DNA from: Variovorax paradoxus
GTDB taxonomy: Bacteria > Pseudomonadota > Gammaproteobacteria > Burkholderiales > Burkholderiaceae_C
Direction of reading: 5' to 3'
Length of the DNA stretch: 64,000 nt
Assembly (NCBI RefSeq): GCF_018614915.1
Contig: NZ_JAGGNU010000020.1
Span: 62,001 to 126,000, forward strand
Made by a program: the position numbers and the translations under genes
Notes under the pieces: model-generated
What the model saw: the letters and a program-made list of their open reading frames with translations, nothing else
Databases searched by the model: none
Told to the model about the DNA's origin: nothing
Shown here: one piece after another, positions 52,559 to 62,547 of the stretch
Numbering within the stretch: the stretch's first letter is position 1
How the letters are laid out: each line of letters starts with the position of its first letter

Positions 52559-53818
52559 ATGCCCGCCTCCCTCCTCCTTACCTTTGCGTTCGCCTTCGCC
52601 CTGGCCGCCGGCCTCGTTGTCAAGCTCTGGCTTGCCACACGGCAGGTGCGCCACGTGGCACGCCACCGCGATGCGGTGCCTGCGGCCTTCGAGCAGGCCA
52701 TCACGCTTGCAGCACACCAGAAGGCAGCCGACTACACGGTGGCGAAGACCCGCTTCGGTCTGCTCGAAATGGCATGGAGCGCGACGCTGCTGCTGTGCTG
52801 GACCTTGCTGGGCGGACTCGACTTCCTCAACAAGCTGCTGATCGACTGGATGGGCGGCGGCATGCTGCAGCAGCTCGCGCTGCTCGCCGCCTTCGCGCTG
52901 ATCAGCGGCCTGCTCGAACTCCCCTTGACGCTCTGGCAGACCTTCAGGCTAGAGGAGCGCTTCGGTTTTAACAAGATGACCTGGCGGCTGTGGCTGCTCG
53001 ACGCCGTCAAGTCGCTGCTGCTGGGCGCGCTGATCGGCTTGCCCATCGCTGCGCTGATTCTCTGGCTGATGGGAGCGGCCGGCAGCCTGTGGTGGCTGTG
53101 GGCCTGGGGTGCCTGGATGGCATTCAACCTGCTGCTGATGCTGGTCTATCCGACCTTCATCGCGCCGCTCTTCAACAAGTTCAAGCCGTTGGACGACGCC
53201 GCGCTCCGGTCGCGCCTCAACGCGCTGATGCAGCGTTGCGGCTTCGCAGCCAAGGGCCTGTTCGTGATGGACGGCAGCACGCGCAGTGCGCATGCCAACG
53301 CCTATTTCACCGGCTTCGGCGCCAGCAAGCGCGTGGTCTTCTACGACACGCTGCTGCGCCAGCTCAACGCCGGCGAGGTGGAGGCGGTTCTCGCGCACGA
53401 GCTGGGCCACTTCAAGCACCGGCACGTCGTGAAACGCATGGCCGCGATGTTCGCGCTGAGCCTGGCCGGCTTCGCGCTGCTGGGCTGGCTGTCGTTGCAT
53501 TCGTGGTTCTATGTCGGGCTGGGCGTACAGCCCAACATGACGGCGCCCAACGATGCGCTCGCCATTCTTCTTTTCATGCTGGCGGCGCCGGTGTTCGGCT
53601 TCTTCGTCGCGCCGCTGCCGGTTCGCATTTCGCGCAAGCACGAGTTCGAGGCCGATGCCTATGCGATCGCGCAGACCAGCGGTGCCGACCTCTCGGCGGC
53701 ACTGCTCAAGCTCTACCAGGACAATGCCTCGACGCTGACGCCCGACCCGGTGTTCGTCAAGTTCTACTACTCGCACCCACCCGCCTCCGAGCGCCTTGCG
53801 CGCATGGCCGCGGGATGA
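52559..53818 (+). CDS. M48-family membrane zinc metallopeptidase (CAAX protease Ste24-like)
   Basis: Integral membrane protease of 419 residues. Hydrophobic segments near residues 4-22, 75-95, 105-120, 155-175 and 180-205 precede the zinc site H280-E-x-x-H284 ('LAHELGHFKHRH'), and the third ligand Glu lies in 'RKHEFEADAYAIAQ'. 'FIAPLFNKFKPLDDAALRSR' is characteristic of the Ste24 branch. Bacterial members take part in membrane protein quality control. Fourteen bases upstream of the pterin dehydratase gene. Confidence 0.93.
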   Translation: MPASLLLTFAFAFALAAGLVVKLWLATRQVRHVARHRDAVPAAFEQAITLAAHQKAADYTVAKTRFGLLEMAWSATLLLCWTLLGGLDFLNKLLIDWMGGGMLQQLALLAAFALISGLLELPLTLWQTFRLEERFGFNKMTWRLWLLDAVKSLLLGALIGLPIAALILWLMGAAGSLWWLWAWGAWMAFNLLLMLVYPTFIAPLFNKFKPLDDAALRSRLNALMQRCGFAAKGLFVMDGSTRSAHANAYFTGFGASKRVVFYDTLLRQLNAGEVEAVLAHELGHFKHRHVVKRMAAMFALSLAGFALLGWLSLHSWFYVGLGVQPNMTAPNDALAILLFMLAAPVFGFFVAPLPVRISRKHEFEADAYAIAQTSGADLSAALLKLYQDNASTLTPDPVFVKFYYSHPPASERLARMAAG

Positions 53819-53831
53819 TTGAAAGTCGCCC

Positions 53832-54173
53832 ATGAGCAGCATGTTCAAACCCAAGGACTGGAAGAAGCACGCGCGCCGCGCGCTGAGCGCCACCGAGATC
53901 GTGGCCAGCCTGGCGCGGCTGGAGGGCTGGAAGCTGACGGGCGACGGAGCCGATGTCGCGATCGAGAAGACCTTCACCTTCGCGAACTATTTCGAGACCA
54001 TCGCCTTCGTGAACGCACTGGCTTTCATCGCGCACACGCAAGACCATCACCCTGACCTTTCGGTTCACTACAACCGCTGCGTCGTGCGCTTCAACACGCA
54101 CGACGTGGGCGGCATATCGGCCACGGATTTCGACTGCGCGACGCAGGCGGATGCCTTGCTGGCAACGGCCTGA
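53832..54173 (+). CDS. phhB: 4a-hydroxytetrahydrobiopterin dehydratase (PhhB/PCD)
   Basis: Recycles the pterin cofactor of aromatic amino-acid hydroxylases. The 113-residue protein has the family core 'LEGWKLTGDGADVAIEKTFT' and the active-site signature 'HTQDHHPDLSVHYNRCVV', with the catalytic histidines, then 'FNTHDVGGISATDFDCA'. No phenylalanine hydroxylase gene is in the window. It sits between the M48 protease and rsgA genes in a rightward run. Confidence 0.94.
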   Translation: MSSMFKPKDWKKHARRALSATEIVASLARLEGWKLTGDGADVAIEKTFTFANYFETIAFVNALAFIAHTQDHHPDLSVHYNRCVVRFNTHDVGGISATDFDCATQADALLATA

Positions 54174-54185
54174 GCCCGATGGAAC

Positions 54186-55133
54186 GTGCCCTTGGCTAAG
54201 CAACGCAGCGGCGCTGCGGGCGCCGCATTGCGCGACGGACTCGTCGTTGCCAGCCACGGGCGCCATTGCCTCGTCGAAACGCCCGGTGGCGAACGGCTGA
54301 TCTGCCACCCGCGCGGAAAGAAAAGCCAGGCCGTGGTGGGCGACCGGGTGCGCTGGCTGGCCAGCGAAGACGAAGGCACCATCGAGCAGGTGCAGGCGCG
54401 AAAGAACCTGTTCTACCGTCAGGACGAGATTCGCACCAAGTCCTTCGCTGCCAATCTCGACCAGGTGCTCATCCTGATCGCGGCCGAACCCGAGTTCTCC
54501 GAAACCCAACTGGCGCGTGCGCTGATCGCGGCGGCGGCAGAACGCATCGCGCCCATCATCGCGCTCAACAAGAGCGACGTCGTCGCGCCCTTCGAGCGGG
54601 CCTGGGCCAGGCTGGCGCCCTACCGCCGCATGCACCATGGCGTGCTGCCGCTGTCGCTCAAGGCCTCGCCCGAAGCCGACCGCGCGACCTTGATGAAATT
54701 GCTGGCAGGCAAGACCACCCTGGTGCTCGGCCCGTCGGGCGCCGGCAAGAGCACTCTCACCAACCTGCTGGTGCCCGGCGCGCTGGCCTCGACGGCCGAG
54801 ATCTCGCAGGCGCTCAACTCGGGCAAGCACACCACGACCAGCACTACGTGGTACTGGGTGGACGATGCGCGGACCACGGCGCTGATCGATTCGCCGGGCT
54901 TCCAGGAATTCGGGCTGAACCACATCGAGGCGATGCAACTCGCGCACCTGATGCCCGACATCGCCGAACACGCCACGGCCTGCAAGTTCTACAACTGCAC
55001 GCATCTGCACGAGCCGGGCTGCGGCGTGATCGCGCAGGTGGAGTCGCCCGGCCATCCGGGTGCGATCAGCCCGTCCCGCTACCGGATCTATGGCGAGCTG
55101 TTCGCCGAACTGAGCCAGCCCCGCTACAAATGA
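54186..55133 (+). CDS. rsgA: Ribosome small-subunit-dependent GTPase A
   Basis: Circularly permuted GTPase of 315 residues that helps 30S subunit maturation. An N-terminal OB fold (about residues 15-75) is followed by G4 'NKSD' (128-131), G1 'GPSGAGKST' (182-190) and G3 'DSPG' (235-238). The C-terminal zinc site is C266-x4-C271-x-H273-x5-C279. The start is a GTG at 54186, with a TTG two codons later as the alternative. Its stop overlaps the glycosyltransferase start (ATGA). Confidence 0.96.
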   Translation: MPLAKQRSGAAGAALRDGLVVASHGRHCLVETPGGERLICHPRGKKSQAVVGDRVRWLASEDEGTIEQVQARKNLFYRQDEIRTKSFAANLDQVLILIAAEPEFSETQLARALIAAAAERIAPIIALNKSDVVAPFERAWARLAPYRRMHHGVLPLSLKASPEADRATLMKLLAGKTTLVLGPSGAGKSTLTNLLVPGALASTAEISQALNSGKHTTTSTTWYWVDDARTTALIDSPGFQEFGLNHIEAMQLAHLMPDIAEHATACKFYNCTHLHEPGCGVIAQVESPGHPGAISPSRYRIYGELFAELSQPRYK

Positions 55134-56251
55134 AGGTGCTGCTGTATTCCCACGTGTTCCATCCATCTGTGGGCGGGGTCGAGACCGTATCGCTCGCGCT
55201 CGTCGAAGGTTTTGTGGCAAAGGGGGTCGACTGCAAGGTGGTCACACAGACGCCCGCCGAGAATGGCGCGCAGTTCCCGTTCGAGGTAATTCGTCAGCCG
55301 GCCGGCGCGCGCGTGCGCGAACTCCTGCGCTGGGCGGACGTGGTGCTTTTCAACGGCGCGAGCCTAGCGCTCCAACCCTGGGTCATGGCCTACCGCAAGC
55401 CATTCGTCTGGGTCCACGTCGGCTACCAGGCCTCCTGCATCGACGGCGCCGGCTGGGTCGATGGCGCGCCGGCGCCGCTCGATCCGATGGCGTCCTTTCT
55501 CTTCCACGCGCGAAGAAGCGGCTATGCGCGCGGACTGAAGGGTGGCATGAAGCTGCTGCTGCGGCGCGGCATCGCCAAGTTCGCCGTCACCCGCAATGTG
55601 GCCATCACGCAGTGGATGAACAAGACCCTGTCGCTGCCGCGGCAGGTGCAGATCTACAACCCTTTCCCGATCGAGCGCTTCCATGCCGCCGATCGTGAAG
55701 ACCCCGAATACGAGTTCTTCTACATGGGAAGACTGGTGCAGGAAAAAGGCGTCGACACCCTGATCCGCGCCTTCGCCAAGGTTGCGCAGCGCAGCGCAGG
55801 AGCGCCGCGCCTCCTGCTCATCGGCGACGGCAGCGCCCGCCCCGACATCGAGCGCCTGGTCGCCGAGTCGGGACTCGCGGCGTCCGTTGTCTTTGTCGGC
55901 GCGCAATCGGGCCCGGCGCTGGTCGACTGGGTCTCGAAGGGAATGATCGGCGTGATCCCTTCCGCCTGGTATGAGCCGATGGGCGGCGTCGCCGTGGAGC
56001 TGCTTGCAGCCGGCAAGAGCTTGATCGTGTCGGCCCAGGGCGGGCTTGCCGAATGCGTGGGCGATGCGGGCCTGGTGTTTCCGAACGGCGACGACGAGGC
56101 GCTGGCCGCGCAGATGCTGCGCGTGCTGAACGACCCGGCCCTGCGGGCGACACAATCGACCAACGCACGCGAACGCGCGAAGAGCTTCTTGCCCACGCGC
56201 TTCGTCGATCAATACATCGTTTTGCTGAAGGAAGTGTCGGGCAAGGCCTGA
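55130..56251 (+). CDS. Glycosyltransferase family 4-like protein
   Basis: GT-B-fold sugar transferase of 373 residues. N-terminal acceptor domain: 'LYSHVFHPSVGGVETVSLAL'. C-terminal donor domain: 'FFYMGRLVQEKGVDTLIRAF', 'LLLIGDGSARPDIERLV' and the nucleotide-sugar site 'PSAWYEPMGGVAVELLAAGK', with the EPxGxxxxE glutamates. It overlaps rsgA by four bases, an unusual partner, and no polysaccharide gene cluster is nearby, so the acceptor is unknown. Confidence 0.9.
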   Translation: MKVLLYSHVFHPSVGGVETVSLALVEGFVAKGVDCKVVTQTPAENGAQFPFEVIRQPAGARVRELLRWADVVLFNGASLALQPWVMAYRKPFVWVHVGYQASCIDGAGWVDGAPAPLDPMASFLFHARRSGYARGLKGGMKLLLRRGIAKFAVTRNVAITQWMNKTLSLPRQVQIYNPFPIERFHAADREDPEYEFFYMGRLVQEKGVDTLIRAFAKVAQRSAGAPRLLLIGDGSARPDIERLVAESGLAASVVFVGAQSGPALVDWVSKGMIGVIPSAWYEPMGGVAVELLAAGKSLIVSAQGGLAECVGDAGLVFPNGDDEALAAQMLRVLNDPALRATQSTNARERAKSFLPTRFVDQYIVLLKEVSGKA

Positions 56252-56267
56252 GCACCCCGCAAGAAGC

Positions 56268-57347
<1,080 letters not shown>

Positions 57348-57365
57348 AGATCCGGCCGGTCAGGC

Positions 57366-58367
57366 TCAACCCAGCAGGCGCGCCAGCGTGAGCAACGCGA
57401 GCAACACCATCCACATCACGACCGAACGCCAGACCAGGCCGACCACGCTGCGCAGATGCGCCGGTTCGGGCTCGCGCCCCGGCGTGCTGCCGCTGTCGAG
57501 ATCGGGCCCGCCGACGAGCGGATCGCCTGCTTGCGCCCGCGACAGCGGATCGGTCAGCGGGACCGGGCTCAAGGTCCCGCCACCGAGCCGCACGTTGACC
57601 GCGCCCGAGGTCGCAGCCAGGATCACGCCGTCGTTCTCATTGGGAAAGCGCCGGGCGTCGTTGCGCCAGCAATCAATGGCCTCTTCGAAACTGCCGACCA
57701 CGGCGAAGCCGAGCGCCGTGATGCGCGCGGGCAGCCAGTCGATCACGGCCCAGGCCCGATCTGCCGCGTGCTGGACCCACACGCTGGACGGCTGGACGGA
57801 GGCGCCGTTCTTGTGCGCCCAGTAGCGCGAAACGAACTCGCTCATGCGGTAGAACACCGCGCCCGCAGGCCCCAGGCCGGCGGCCGCAAGGATCGAGAAC
57901 CAGGCCAGCACGCCGAACACATGCCGATGCGCCGCGATCACCGAGTGCTCGATCACGTGCCGCACGATCTCGCTGCGCGGCAGGTCGGCCGCGTCGACGT
58001 GCTGCCAATGCGCGAGCAGCGAGCGGGCGAGCGGCTCGTCGCCCTCGTCCAGCGCATCGCGAATGCCGGTGAAGTGATGGCTGAATTGCCTGAAACCCAG
58101 CGTGACATAGAGCACTGCGATGCTCCAGAGCACCGCGAAGGGCAGGCCCAGCGTCAGCACCAGCAGCCAATGCACGCCCAGCGCAAGCACCGTCGGCACG
58201 AGCACTGCGAGCCCCCATGCGACCCAGCCGTGGTGCGGCTTGCCGGCGTCGAAATTGCGACTGGTCCAGCGCGTCCATGCAAGCACGCTGCCGTACACCG
58301 GGTTGTGATGCGCAAGCGGCCGCACCTGCTCGATCAGCAACGCGCACAGGATCGCAAAGAAGCTCAT
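57366..58367 (-). CDS. CobD/CbiB-family membrane protein
   Basis: Membrane protein of 333 residues related to the adenosylcobinamide-phosphate synthase family. Hydrophobic segments are near residues 50-85, 150-170 and 310-330. Landmarks include 'GFRQFSHHFTGIRDALDEGD', 'IEHSVIAAHRHVFGVLAWF', 'GPAGAVFYRMSEFVSRYW' and 'WLPARITALGFAVVG', as in CbiB. Many beta-proteobacteria carry this diverged form without a cobalamin gene cluster, and none is seen here, so a role in B12 synthesis is uncertain. Confidence 0.85.
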   Translation of the reverse strand: MSFFAILCALLIEQVRPLAHHNPVYGSVLAWTRWTSRNFDAGKPHHGWVAWGLAVLVPTVLALGVHWLLVLTLGLPFAVLWSIAVLYVTLGFRQFSHHFTGIRDALDEGDEPLARSLLAHWQHVDAADLPRSEIVRHVIEHSVIAAHRHVFGVLAWFSILAAAGLGPAGAVFYRMSEFVSRYWAHKNGASVQPSSVWVQHAADRAWAVIDWLPARITALGFAVVGSFEEAIDCWRNDARRFPNENDGVILAATSGAVNVRLGGGTLSPVPLTDPLSRAQAGDPLVGGPDLDSGSTPGREPEPAHLRSVVGLVWRSVVMWMVLLALLTLARLLG

Positions 58368-58399
58368 CCGTCGATGATAGCGAGTGGCTCCGCGCGCCC

Positions 58400-58426
58400 C
58401 TCGTGCGCCTTGTGCGCCTCGTGCGC
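58400..58426. repeat. Three 9-bp tandem repeats
   Basis: CTCGTGCGC, CTTGTGCGC, CTCGTGCGC in direct succession in the 72-base gap between the CobD-like start and the Nudix gene end. Function unknown; a short slippage-prone repeat. Confidence 0.6.
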
Positions 58427-58439
58427 TAGGCGGCGAGCA

Positions 58440-59156
58440 TCAGGCCGAGAGGAAGCGATAGAGGTTGCGCAGCATGCCCGCCGTCGCGCCCCACACATAG
58501 CGCTCGTGAGGACCATCCTGGTAGGGCATTGAAAACCATTCGCGCGACTTCAGATCGTCGCCGACGAGCGCATGACGCCGATGGTTCGCCGGATTCATCA
58601 GGTGAGCGAGCGGCACCTCGAAGGCTTCGGCCACTTCGTAGGGATTGATGGTCAGCTCGAAGTCGGGGCGCACGAGCGCCACCACGGGCGTCACGATGAA
58701 GGACGTGACCGTGGTGTAGGTGGGCAGGCAGCCTAGGACCTCGATGTACTCCGCCGATAAGCCCACCTCTTCCCAGGCTTCGCGCAGCGCTGCCGCCGCG
58801 ATGTTCGCGTCCTCGGGATCGACCCGGCCGCCCGGGAAGGCGACCTGGCCTGAATGAGTCGACAGGTGCGCGGTCCGCTCGGTCAACAGCACGGCGGGTT
58901 CATCCCGCATCACGATCGGCACCAGCACGGCCGCCTGAGCGGGCGCGCGATCCGTCATCCGCGGCTCGCGCCGCAGTTCGGGTGTCCATGCCGGCGGCGC
59001 TGCGAAACGCGCACGCAGGGCGCGCGCACTGAACTGGTCGGGTGCGACCGCCGGCAGCCCGGCGTCGATGCCGACCACCGGCACCTGGCGCGGATCGAAG
59101 GACCGCAGCGCCGACGGCAGGACGGCGTTGACGGATTCGACGGAGGCAGCGCGCAT
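58440..59156 (-). CDS. Nudix hydrolase, CoA pyrophosphatase type
   Basis: Hydrolase of 238 residues with the Nudix box 'GGRVDPEDANIAAAALREAW' running into 'EEVGL', preceded by 'LSTHSGQVAFPGG', the extra motif of CoA-cleaving enzymes (NudL/YeaB-like). It probably splits CoA or its oxidised forms into phosphopantetheine and 3',5'-ADP. I start at MRAASVESVNAVL; the longer open frame upstream has no family sequence. A terminator region for rplS lies just upstream. Confidence 0.9.
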   Translation of the reverse strand: MRAASVESVNAVLPSALRSFDPRQVPVVGIDAGLPAVAPDQFSARALRARFAAPPAWTPELRREPRMTDRAPAQAAVLVPIVMRDEPAVLLTERTAHLSTHSGQVAFPGGRVDPEDANIAAAALREAWEEVGLSAEYIEVLGCLPTYTTVTSFIVTPVVALVRPDFELTINPYEVAEAFEVPLAHLMNPANHRRHALVGDDLKSREWFSMPYQDGPHERYVWGATAGMLRNLYRFLSA

Positions 59157-59276
59157 GGCGGGTGGTGGCGTGGTCAAGAAAATCGGTACCTTAGTAAAAC
59201 GCAAAAACGATGCCGGCGTGACACGCCGCACCACAACAAAAATCACGATCGCCGGAGCGCATCGAGGCACAAACGC

Positions 59277-59304
59277 AAAAAGCCGCCTGGAGCGGCGGCT
59301 TTTG
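59277..59304 (-). terminator. Intrinsic terminator of the rpsP-rimM-trmD-rplS operon
   Basis: Read on the minus strand, AAAAGCCGCC-GCTCCA-GGCGGCTTTT followed by TGCG, 18 bases after the rplS stop. Ten-base-pair stem with a T-rich end. Confidence 0.9.
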
Positions 59305-59321
59305 CACGGCAGGGGCGCTCT

Positions 59322-59702
59322 TTATTGAGCAGCTGCTGCGGATGACTTGCCCGGCAGCTTTTCCTTGATGCGTGCCGAACGGCCGCTGCGTTCGCGCAGG
59401 TAGTAGAGCTTGGCGCGGCGCACATCGCCGCGGCGCTTGACTTCGATGCCGGCGATCAGCGGGCTGTAGGTCTGGAACGTACGTTCCACGCCTTCGCCGC
59501 TCGAGATCTTGCGCACCGTGAAGCCGCTGTTGAGGCCGCGATTGCGCTTTGCGATCACGACGCCTTCGTAGGCCTGCACGCGCTTGCGGCTGCCTTCAAC
59601 GACGTTCACGCTGACGATGACCGTGTCACCGGGCATGAAATCGGGAATCTTCTTGCCGAGCCGGGCGATTTCTTCCTGCTCGAGGGTCTGGATGAGGTTC
59701 AT
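59322..59702 (-). CDS. rplS: 50S ribosomal protein L19
   Basis: Ribosomal protein of 126 residues at the 30S-50S interface. It starts at [20 protein letters not shown] and shows '[20 protein letters not shown]', '[20 protein letters not shown]' and '[20 protein letters not shown]', with an Ala-rich end. Last gene of rpsP-rimM-trmD-rplS, separated from trmD by 100 bases that include a hairpin and a TATAAT-like sequence overlapping the trmD stop. Confidence 0.98.
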   Translation of the reverse strand: MNLIQTLEQEEIARLGKKIPDFMPGDTVIVSVNVVEGSRKRVQAYEGVVIAKRNRGLNSGFTVRKISSGEGVERTFQTYSPLIAGIEVKRRGDVRRAKLYYLRERSGRSARIKEKLPGKSSAAAAQ

Positions 59703-59751
59703 TTGTTTCCTGGATTCGATCGTGCTCGCGCTACACAAAAGGCGTCTTGCA

Positions 59752-59769
59752 GCCTTGAGGGGTCAAGGC
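59752..59769 (-). promoter_or_regulatory. Hairpin in the trmD-rplS spacer
   Basis: GCCTTGA-GGGG-TCAAGGC, a seven-base-pair stem with a four-base loop, in the 100-base leader of rplS. It may control L19 output or mRNA processing, since L19 must be made in far greater amounts than TrmD from the same operon (family knowledge). Confidence 0.45.
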
Positions 59770-59802
59770 GACGCGGCCGGCAGAGGATCGGGGAACCTGA
59801 AA

Positions 59803-60549
59803 TTATAGCTTTTTCTGAAGCGTTTTCTCATCCGCCGGACTGAGCCGCCCGGCCGCACGCGCTGCCTCGATCAGCTCGGGCCGCTTCTGCAGCGTGATCG
59901 CCAGCCGCTGGTCGCGTCGCCAGCGCTCGATCTGCACGTGGTGACCGGAAAGCAGGACGGGCGGCACGCCCTCGCCCTTCCACTGCTCCGGCCGGGTGTA
60001 GTGTGGGCAATCGAGCAGGCCGTCGAGCGCCGGGTTGAAGCTATCCTGCGCGTGGCTGTCCTCGTCGCCCAGCACGCCGGGCTGCAGCCGGGCTACCGCA
60101 TCCAGCAGTGCCATGGCGGCGATCTCGCCACCCGACAGCACGAAATCGCCGAGGCTCAACTGGTGCGTGACCCTCGCGTCGATGAAGCGCTGGTCGATGC
60201 CTTCATAGCGCCCGCACACCAGCACTGCGCCTTCGCCGGCGGACCACCTTTCCACCGCGTCGTGGCGCAGGGTTTCGCCGACCGGCGAGAAGAGAAGCAC
60301 CGGCGCAGCGGCGCCCCGCGCCGCCAGCGCAGCATCGAGGCAGGCCGACAGCGGCTCGGCCATCATGACCATGCCGGGTCCGCCGCCGAAAGGCCGATCG
60401 TCGACGCGCCGATAGTTGCCGTCCGCGAAATCGCGTGGATTCCACAGCACGACCTCGACCTGCTTCGACTCGTAGGCACGGCGCGTCACACCGCTCGCAA
60501 GGAAGGGTGCGAACAGTTCGGGGAAAAGAGTGATGACGTCGAAGCGCAT
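59803..60549 (-). CDS. trmD: tRNA (guanine-N1)-methyltransferase
   Basis: Methylates G37 next to the anticodon to prevent frameshifting. The 248-residue protein starts at [20 protein letters not shown] and carries the knot region '[20 protein letters not shown]' and '[20 protein letters not shown]', then '[20 protein letters not shown]'. The same frame is open for more than a kilobase upstream, but family sequence begins here. It is 23 bases after rimM. Confidence 0.97.
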   Translation of the reverse strand: MRFDVITLFPELFAPFLASGVTRRAYESKQVEVVLWNPRDFADGNYRRVDDRPFGGGPGMVMMAEPLSACLDAALAARGAAAPVLLFSPVGETLRHDAVERWSAGEGAVLVCGRYEGIDQRFIDARVTHQLSLGDFVLSGGEIAAMALLDAVARLQPGVLGDEDSHAQDSFNPALDGLLDCPHYTRPEQWKGEGVPPVLLSGHHVQIERWRRDQRLAITLQKRPELIEAARAAGRLSPADEKTLQKKL

Positions 60550-60572
60550 GGCGGCGCCGAAGCCGGCGAAGC

Positions 60573-61127
60573 TCAGTAGTCCGGTTGCCAGTCGACCGTG
60601 ATCAGCCTGGCAGGCAGATCCACCTTGTCGACGAAGGCCGAGACGAAGGGAACCATGCGCTCGACCGGCTTGCCGCCCTCCTGGGCGTCCAGTACCAGCG
60701 TGGTCTGGGGCCCGCTGGCGAGCAGTTCGCGCACGGTACCGAGTGCGACACCCTCGCGGTTCACCACGGCGAGGCCGATCAGATCGACCCAGTAGTACTC
60801 GTCGGCGCCGGCGGTCGGAAAACTCGAGCGCGGCACGAACACGCGTGCACCGCGCAGGGCTTCGGCCGCGCTGCGATCGGGCACGTCTTCCGACGAAGCG
60901 ACGACGCAATCGGAGTGTTCCTTGGCTTCCCGGATCGCGAGCCGAAAGGCGCCGGCCGCCTTTGCGCCAGGCGCTTGCAGAAACCAGCGTTTGGACGAAA
61001 AAAGCGCCTCGGGGCGGGCGCTGTGGGGCAAGACCTTGAACCAGCCCTTGATGCCCCAGGCGTCGGCGATGCGCGCCACTTCGATCGCGTCCGCCGGCAG
61101 TTCGGCGGCTTCGAGGGTGGGCAGCAT
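60573..61127 (-). CDS. rimM: Ribosome maturation factor RimM
   Basis: 16S rRNA processing factor of 184 residues that binds S19 in the 30S head. N-terminal domain: '[20 protein letters not shown]'. The linker is '[20 protein letters not shown]', followed by the PRC-barrel '[18 protein letters not shown]' and the end '[20 protein letters not shown]'. Second gene of the rpsP operon, 15 bases after rpsP. Confidence 0.97.
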   Translation of the reverse strand: MLPTLEAAELPADAIEVARIADAWGIKGWFKVLPHSARPEALFSSKRWFLQAPGAKAAGAFRLAIREAKEHSDCVVASSEDVPDRSAAEALRGARVFVPRSSFPTAGADEYYWVDLIGLAVVNREGVALGTVRELLASGPQTTLVLDAQEGGKPVERMVPFVSAFVDKVDLPARLITVDWQPDY

Positions 61128-61142
61128 CGCCGGGCAGGCGGC

Positions 61143-61406
61143 TTAGGCGGCCGCCTTGGGGGCCGCTGCGGCGGCTTGCTTGATCAGGCGATGGACCGTG
61201 GGCGAGGCTTGCGCGCCAACGCTCTTCCAGTAGGCCAGGCGATCCTGCGCGATGCGGATGCTTTCTTCGTTTTCCTTGGCCGTCGGGTTGTAGAAACCCA
61301 GGCGCTCGATGAAACGGCCATCGCGGCGAACGCGCTTGTCCGACACGACGATGTTGAAGAACGGACGGCCTTTGGCGCCGCCGCGGGAGAGTCGAATGAC
61401 GACCAT
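61143..61406 (-). CDS. rpsP: 30S ribosomal protein S16
   Basis: Ribosomal protein of 87 residues: '[20 protein letters not shown]', '[20 protein letters not shown]', and an Ala/Lys-rich end. First gene of the rpsP-rimM-trmD-rplS operon. The promoter is probably the TATAAT about 113 bases upstream, which leaves a leader of roughly 100 bases. Confidence 0.98.
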   Translation of the reverse strand: MVVIRLSRGGAKGRPFFNIVVSDKRVRRDGRFIERLGFYNPTAKENEESIRIAQDRLAYWKSVGAQASPTVHRLIKQAAAAAPKAAA

Positions 61407-61518
61407 GATTTATCCTTCGGGTGGTGCAGCAAACCCGAAAAGGTTCGCACACAGTGTTCTTCCAGCGTCGAGACACGCGACATGGCCACCCGGCCAGCGA
61501 CACGCTGAAAAGCCTACG

Positions 61519-61524
61519 ATTATA
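61519..61524 (-). promoter_or_regulatory. -10 element of the rpsP operon
   Basis: Perfect TATAAT on the minus strand, preceded by an A-rich stretch and a poor TGGTGA at the -35 position (16-base spacer). It is the only good -10 upstream of rpsP in the divergent region shared with the GNAT gene. Confidence 0.6.
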
Positions 61525-61572
61525 GCCCGAGCGACTTTTTTCACCACTCCCGGCATTGCCGGGCGTCTCAGA

Positions 61573-62094
61573 ATGACCACCATCCGCCCCAGCCGCGACG
61601 AAGATGTCGCAGCCGTCACCGCCATCTACGCCCATCATGTACTGCACGGCACGGGCACTTTCGAGACCGAGCCGCCCACCGCCGCCGACATGGCAGCCCG
61701 ACGGGCGGACGTTCTGTCGAAGAACCTGCCCTACCTGGTGGCCGAACGGGACGGCGAGCTGCTCGGCTTCGCCTATTGCAATTGGTTCAAGCCTCGACCC
61801 GCCTACCGCTTTTCGGCCGAGGATTCGATCTACCTGGCCGAAGCCGCGCGCGGCCAGGGCCTGGGCGCACGGCTGCTGGCCGCGCTGACGCAAGCCGCCG
61901 AGTCCGCCGGCGTGCGCAAGCTGATTGCCGTGATCGGCGACTCGTCCAACGCAGGGTCGATCGGCGTGCACCGCGGGCAGGGCTTCGCCCACGTGGGCGT
62001 GCTCAAGGACTGCGGCTGGAAGTTCGGCCAGTGGCGCGACGTGGTCCTGATGGAAAAGGTGCTGGGCGAAGGCAGCTCGACGAGCCCCGAATGA
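61573..62094 (+). CDS. GNAT-family N-acetyltransferase (phosphinothricin-acetyltransferase-like)
   Basis: Acetyl-CoA-dependent N-acetyltransferase of 173 residues, closest to the MnaT/phosphinothricin group: '[20 protein letters not shown]', '[20 protein letters not shown]', the acetyl-CoA loop '[15 protein letters not shown]', and '[20 protein letters not shown]'. Such enzymes acetylate methionine sulfoximine or other amino-acid analogues. Its stop overlaps the next start by ATGA, so the two are coupled. Divergent from rpsP. Confidence 0.92.
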   Translation: MTTIRPSRDEDVAAVTAIYAHHVLHGTGTFETEPPTAADMAARRADVLSKNLPYLVAERDGELLGFAYCNWFKPRPAYRFSAEDSIYLAEAARGQGLGARLLAALTQAAESAGVRKLIAVIGDSSNAGSIGVHRGQGFAHVGVLKDCGWKFGQWRDVVLMEKVLGEGSSTSPE

Positions 62095-62537
62095 AGAGCA
62101 AGACCGTGGCCGCGTGGCTCGCCTTTCTCGGCGGACCCCTGGGCCTGCACTGCTTCTACCTGCACGGCTTCGGCAGCACGCTGGGCTGGTTGCTGCCCAT
62201 TCCGACGGCACTCGGGCTGTACGGCATCGAGCGCCTGCGCCTCCATGGCGTGGACGATGGCTTGAGCTGGATCCTGCTCCCGCTGCTCGGCTTCACGATC
62301 GCGGGCTGTGCACTCACCGCCATCGTCTACGGGCTGATGACGCCCGAAAAATGGAATGCCCGCTATAACGCCGGCGCCCCCGCGGAGGCGTCCGCCGGAC
62401 GCACCAGCTGGCTCACCATCGGCGCCGTCGTGCTGGCCTTGTTCTTCGGCAGCACGATCCTCATGGCCAGCATCGCCTTCAGCTTCCAGCGCTTCTTCGA
62501 GCACCAGATCGAAGAAGGCCGAAAGATCTCGCAGTAG
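62091..62537 (+). CDS. Small membrane protein, TM2-domain-like
   Basis: Membrane protein of 148 residues with hydrophobic segments at about residues 7-25, 30-45, 62-82 and 108-130. The opening '[20 protein letters not shown]' then '[20 protein letters not shown]' resembles the TM2/NINE domain ('G..G.HRFYLG'). Function unknown. Translationally coupled to the GNAT gene by a four-base overlap; converges on the phosphate transporter gene. Confidence 0.75.
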   Translation: MKSKTVAAWLAFLGGPLGLHCFYLHGFGSTLGWLLPIPTALGLYGIERLRLHGVDDGLSWILLPLLGFTIAGCALTAIVYGLMTPEKWNARYNAGAPAEASAGRTSWLTIGAVVLALFFGSTILMASIAFSFQRFFEHQIEEGRKISQ

Positions 62538-62547
62538 CCTTCGACCT

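Noticed and set aside
59803..62211. A single 802-codon open frame on the minus strand that would fuse trmD to upstream sequence
   Set aside because: High G+C keeps the frame open. Only the last 248 codons have TrmD sequence; the rest is antisense or out of frame to rimM, rpsP and the GNAT gene.
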